A DNA stretch of 8,106 nucleotides from Desulfobacterales bacterium (GTDB lineage: Bacteria > Desulfobacterota > Desulfobacteria > Desulfobacterales > Desulfosalsimonadaceae), in contig JAOZOL010000099.1 of NCBI GenBank assembly GCA_029933295.1, forward strand, positions 1-8,106, read 5' to 3'. The position numbers and the translations under genes were made by a program. This document shows, piece by piece, positions 6,498-8,106 of the stretch. Every line of letters starts with the position of its first letter. The stretch's first letter is position 1. The notes beneath the pieces were generated by a model. It had not been told where the DNA came from. It did no database searches and saw only the letters and a program-made list of their open reading frames with translations.

Positions 6498-8033
6498 TTA
6501 ATCTTCTGCTGTTTTTGATACTGATTTATATTCCGTCAGACATTGACTGCGCAGTTCTTTGAGGATGGTGCTGAATTCAGGATTTGCCGCCAGGTTTTTA
6601 AGTTCATAAGGATCCTGCTCCAAATCATAAAGCTCTTCCCGCACGGGGCGTTGATCAAAGTAGCTGATATATTTCCATTTATGGCTGCGCAGTCCGCGAC
6701 AGCGCATAGAGCCCTGCTCGGTCTTTTTGCGTTGCTTTGTGTTGTTACCCACCGCATCGAGTGGTGTGAATCTAAACATGGCAAAGTTGTTTTCCATATA
6801 AGCCGCTTTACGCCAGGGGATATCGCGACCTTCAAGCAGTGGCTTGAAGCTTTTGCCCTGCATAACATCGGGTGCTTTGATACCGGCTATATCAAGAATT
6901 GTGGGTGCATAATCAACTGTTGAAATCATTGCATTGCAGGTGCGTCCGCGGCGGGATTTATCGGCTCGTCCATCAAATATAATCAGCGGCGCCTGTACCG
7001 AGTCTTCATAAAGCAGGGCTTTGCCGGTTATGCCGTGGGAGCCAATCATAAACCCGTTATCACTGGTGAATATTATGATGGTGTTATCCAGTTTTCCCTG
7101 TTCCTGCAGCTTGTCCACCAGTTCTCCGATGCACAAATCAACACCGTATATCAGTGCCGCCTGTAGCCGCATAAAATTCTGATATTTCTCGGGAGTGTTG
7201 GTTTTCTTTTTATGCAGTCCGGTGCCTCTCCAGTTTTTCAGGAATCTCGGTAGAGCTGAATTGGCGCCGCTGACATAATCAGGTCTCGTTTCGAAAACAA
7301 CATCTTTGAACCGCTCGCGATATTCGTCTTTGGCTTTTGCCGGATGGTAGTCTGCCTTGGGTTCCCAAAAATGCAGTGAAAGATAAAAGGGTTTATCGGC
7401 AGGGACGGTGTCGAGAAAATGCAGCGCCAAATCCCGGGTTACATCGGTGATATAGGCCCTTTTTCCATCTTTATATGATGAATCAAGACCCCAAGACTTG
7501 TTCTTGAGAAAATAATAACCGGGCGGGATATCGTTTTTTGCGTATGGATAGAAGAAGTCAAACCACGGCTTTTCCTTGTGAGGAAAAATCTTTGTGTGCG
7601 GTACATCTTTTGTGGCGGCAACGGGGAATCCGAGTTTGCCCATAAACCCGGTGTAGTAGCCGTTCTTTTTCAGCAGGGCCGGGTATGATTTAGAGTATTC
7701 TTCTGCGCTTATGCTAAGGTTCGTAGGTCTGTCAAAACCGCAGCGGTGCTGCGAAAGGTACTGTCCCAGCATAATAGATGCGCGACTGGGCATACAGATT
7801 GAAACCGCAAATGTTGCTTTTGTAAAGCGTACACCTTGAGCGGCCAGGCGATCAATATTGGGGGTTTCGAATCCTTTTGATCCGTAACACCCAAGCAGAT
7901 GTATAACCTGGTCATCGGTCATGATATAGAGAATATTCGGCGGCCTGTCAGCCTCGGCTCCCCAAGTCTTATCGAAGCAGACCATAATTGCCCCGGTCAT
8001 AATCAGCATTAGTTTTTTTATATTTATTGTCAT
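6498..8033 (-). CDS. Exported S1 family sulfatase with atypical GKLG active-site loop
   Basis: The chosen start is ATG at 8033-8031, giving 511 residues. The frame reaches back to a TTG at 8066, but starting at the ATG puts a clean signal peptide at the N-terminus (MTINIKKLMLIMTG..., cleavage near TWGA|E, residue 26). The sulfatase core starts with PNILYIMTDD, where D40 and D41 are calcium ligands. The nucleophile motif is C80-M-P-S-R84, matured to formylglycine. LHFWEP carries H221, SDNGF carries D325 and N326, and GKALLYED carries K338. The loop usually written GKWHLG reads GKLGFP: K133 is kept, but glycine (G135) stands where histidine is expected. The C-terminal part has HKWKYISY and EELYDLEQDPYELKNL. 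Overall similarity to the other sulfatase in the window is limited to family motifs, so the two probably act on different sulfate positions or linkages. Substrate unknown; the downstream fucosidase gene suggests a sulfated fucose-containing glycan (inference). Confidence 0.93.
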   Translation of the reverse strand: MTINIKKLMLIMTGAIMVCFDKTWGAEADRPPNILYIMTDDQVIHLLGCYGSKGFETPNIDRLAAQGVRFTKATFAVSICMPSRASIMLGQYLSQHRCGFDRPTNLSISAEEYSKSYPALLKKNGYYTGFMGKLGFPVAATKDVPHTKIFPHKEKPWFDFFYPYAKNDIPPGYYFLKNKSWGLDSSYKDGKRAYITDVTRDLALHFLDTVPADKPFYLSLHFWEPKADYHPAKAKDEYRERFKDVVFETRPDYVSGANSALPRFLKNWRGTGLHKKKTNTPEKYQNFMRLQAALIYGVDLCIGELVDKLQEQGKLDNTIIIFTSDNGFMIGSHGITGKALLYEDSVQAPLIIFDGRADKSRRGRTCNAMISTVDYAPTILDIAGIKAPDVMQGKSFKPLLEGRDIPWRKAAYMENNFAMFRFTPLDAVGNNTKQRKKTEQGSMRCRGLRSHKWKYISYFDQRPVREELYDLEQDPYELKNLAANPEFSTILKELRSQCLTEYKSVSKTAED

Positions 8034-8106
8034 AGTAAATCCATTCTTTTCTATAAAGAGGGGCAAGCCTTTGCATTGCGTTATGAAAATAGTGCATAAA
8101 TTTTGA

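Overview
The window looks like part of a polysaccharide-degradation locus from a PVC-group bacterium, with Kiritimatiellota (Pontiella-like) or Lentisphaerota the best guess. This is inferred from content: two exported S1 formylglycine sulfatases, an exported GH29 alpha-L-fucosidase, an exported double LamG (concanavalin A-like) protein, an outer-membrane beta-barrel, and a possible Gfo/Idh/MocA oxidoreductase tail. No rRNA or other phylogenetic marker is present, so the taxon is not proven.

Layout. Positions 1-189 hold the 3' end of a + strand gene that enters from the left. Then come three + strand genes: a two-domain LamG protein (360-1814), an arylsulfatase B-like sulfatase (1941-3392) and an outer-membrane barrel of the 'transporter' / MetA-pathway family (3557-4564). 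Between the last two, 3393-3522 carries a short out-of-frame reading frame whose end resembles the tail of the preceding sulfatase; it may be a gene remnant. On the - strand, a second, quite different S1 sulfatase (8033-6498) lies upstream of a GH29 fucosidase (6272-4641). The two gene groups converge on a short intergenic region (4565-4640) with a strong hairpin. The gap between the two - strand genes (6273-6497) contains an approximately 81-bp GC-rich, multiply folded element that looks like a REP/MITE-type intergenic repeat.

How the genes could work together (inference). Both sulfatases carry the C-x-P-x-R motif that is matured to formylglycine, and both have signal peptides. With an exported fucosidase, the natural reading is removal of sulfate and fucose from a sulfated fucose-containing glycan such as fucoidan, outside the cytoplasm. 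The LamG protein could bind glycan, and the barrel could pass oligosaccharides through the outer membrane, because no SusC/SusD pair is visible. The substrate cannot be fixed from sequence alone. No RNA genes, CRISPR arrays, transposases or integrases were recognised. I found no clearly undescribed system; the structured repeat, the possible gene remnant, the unusual active-site loop of the second sulfatase and the barrel's context are the parts most worth a second look.
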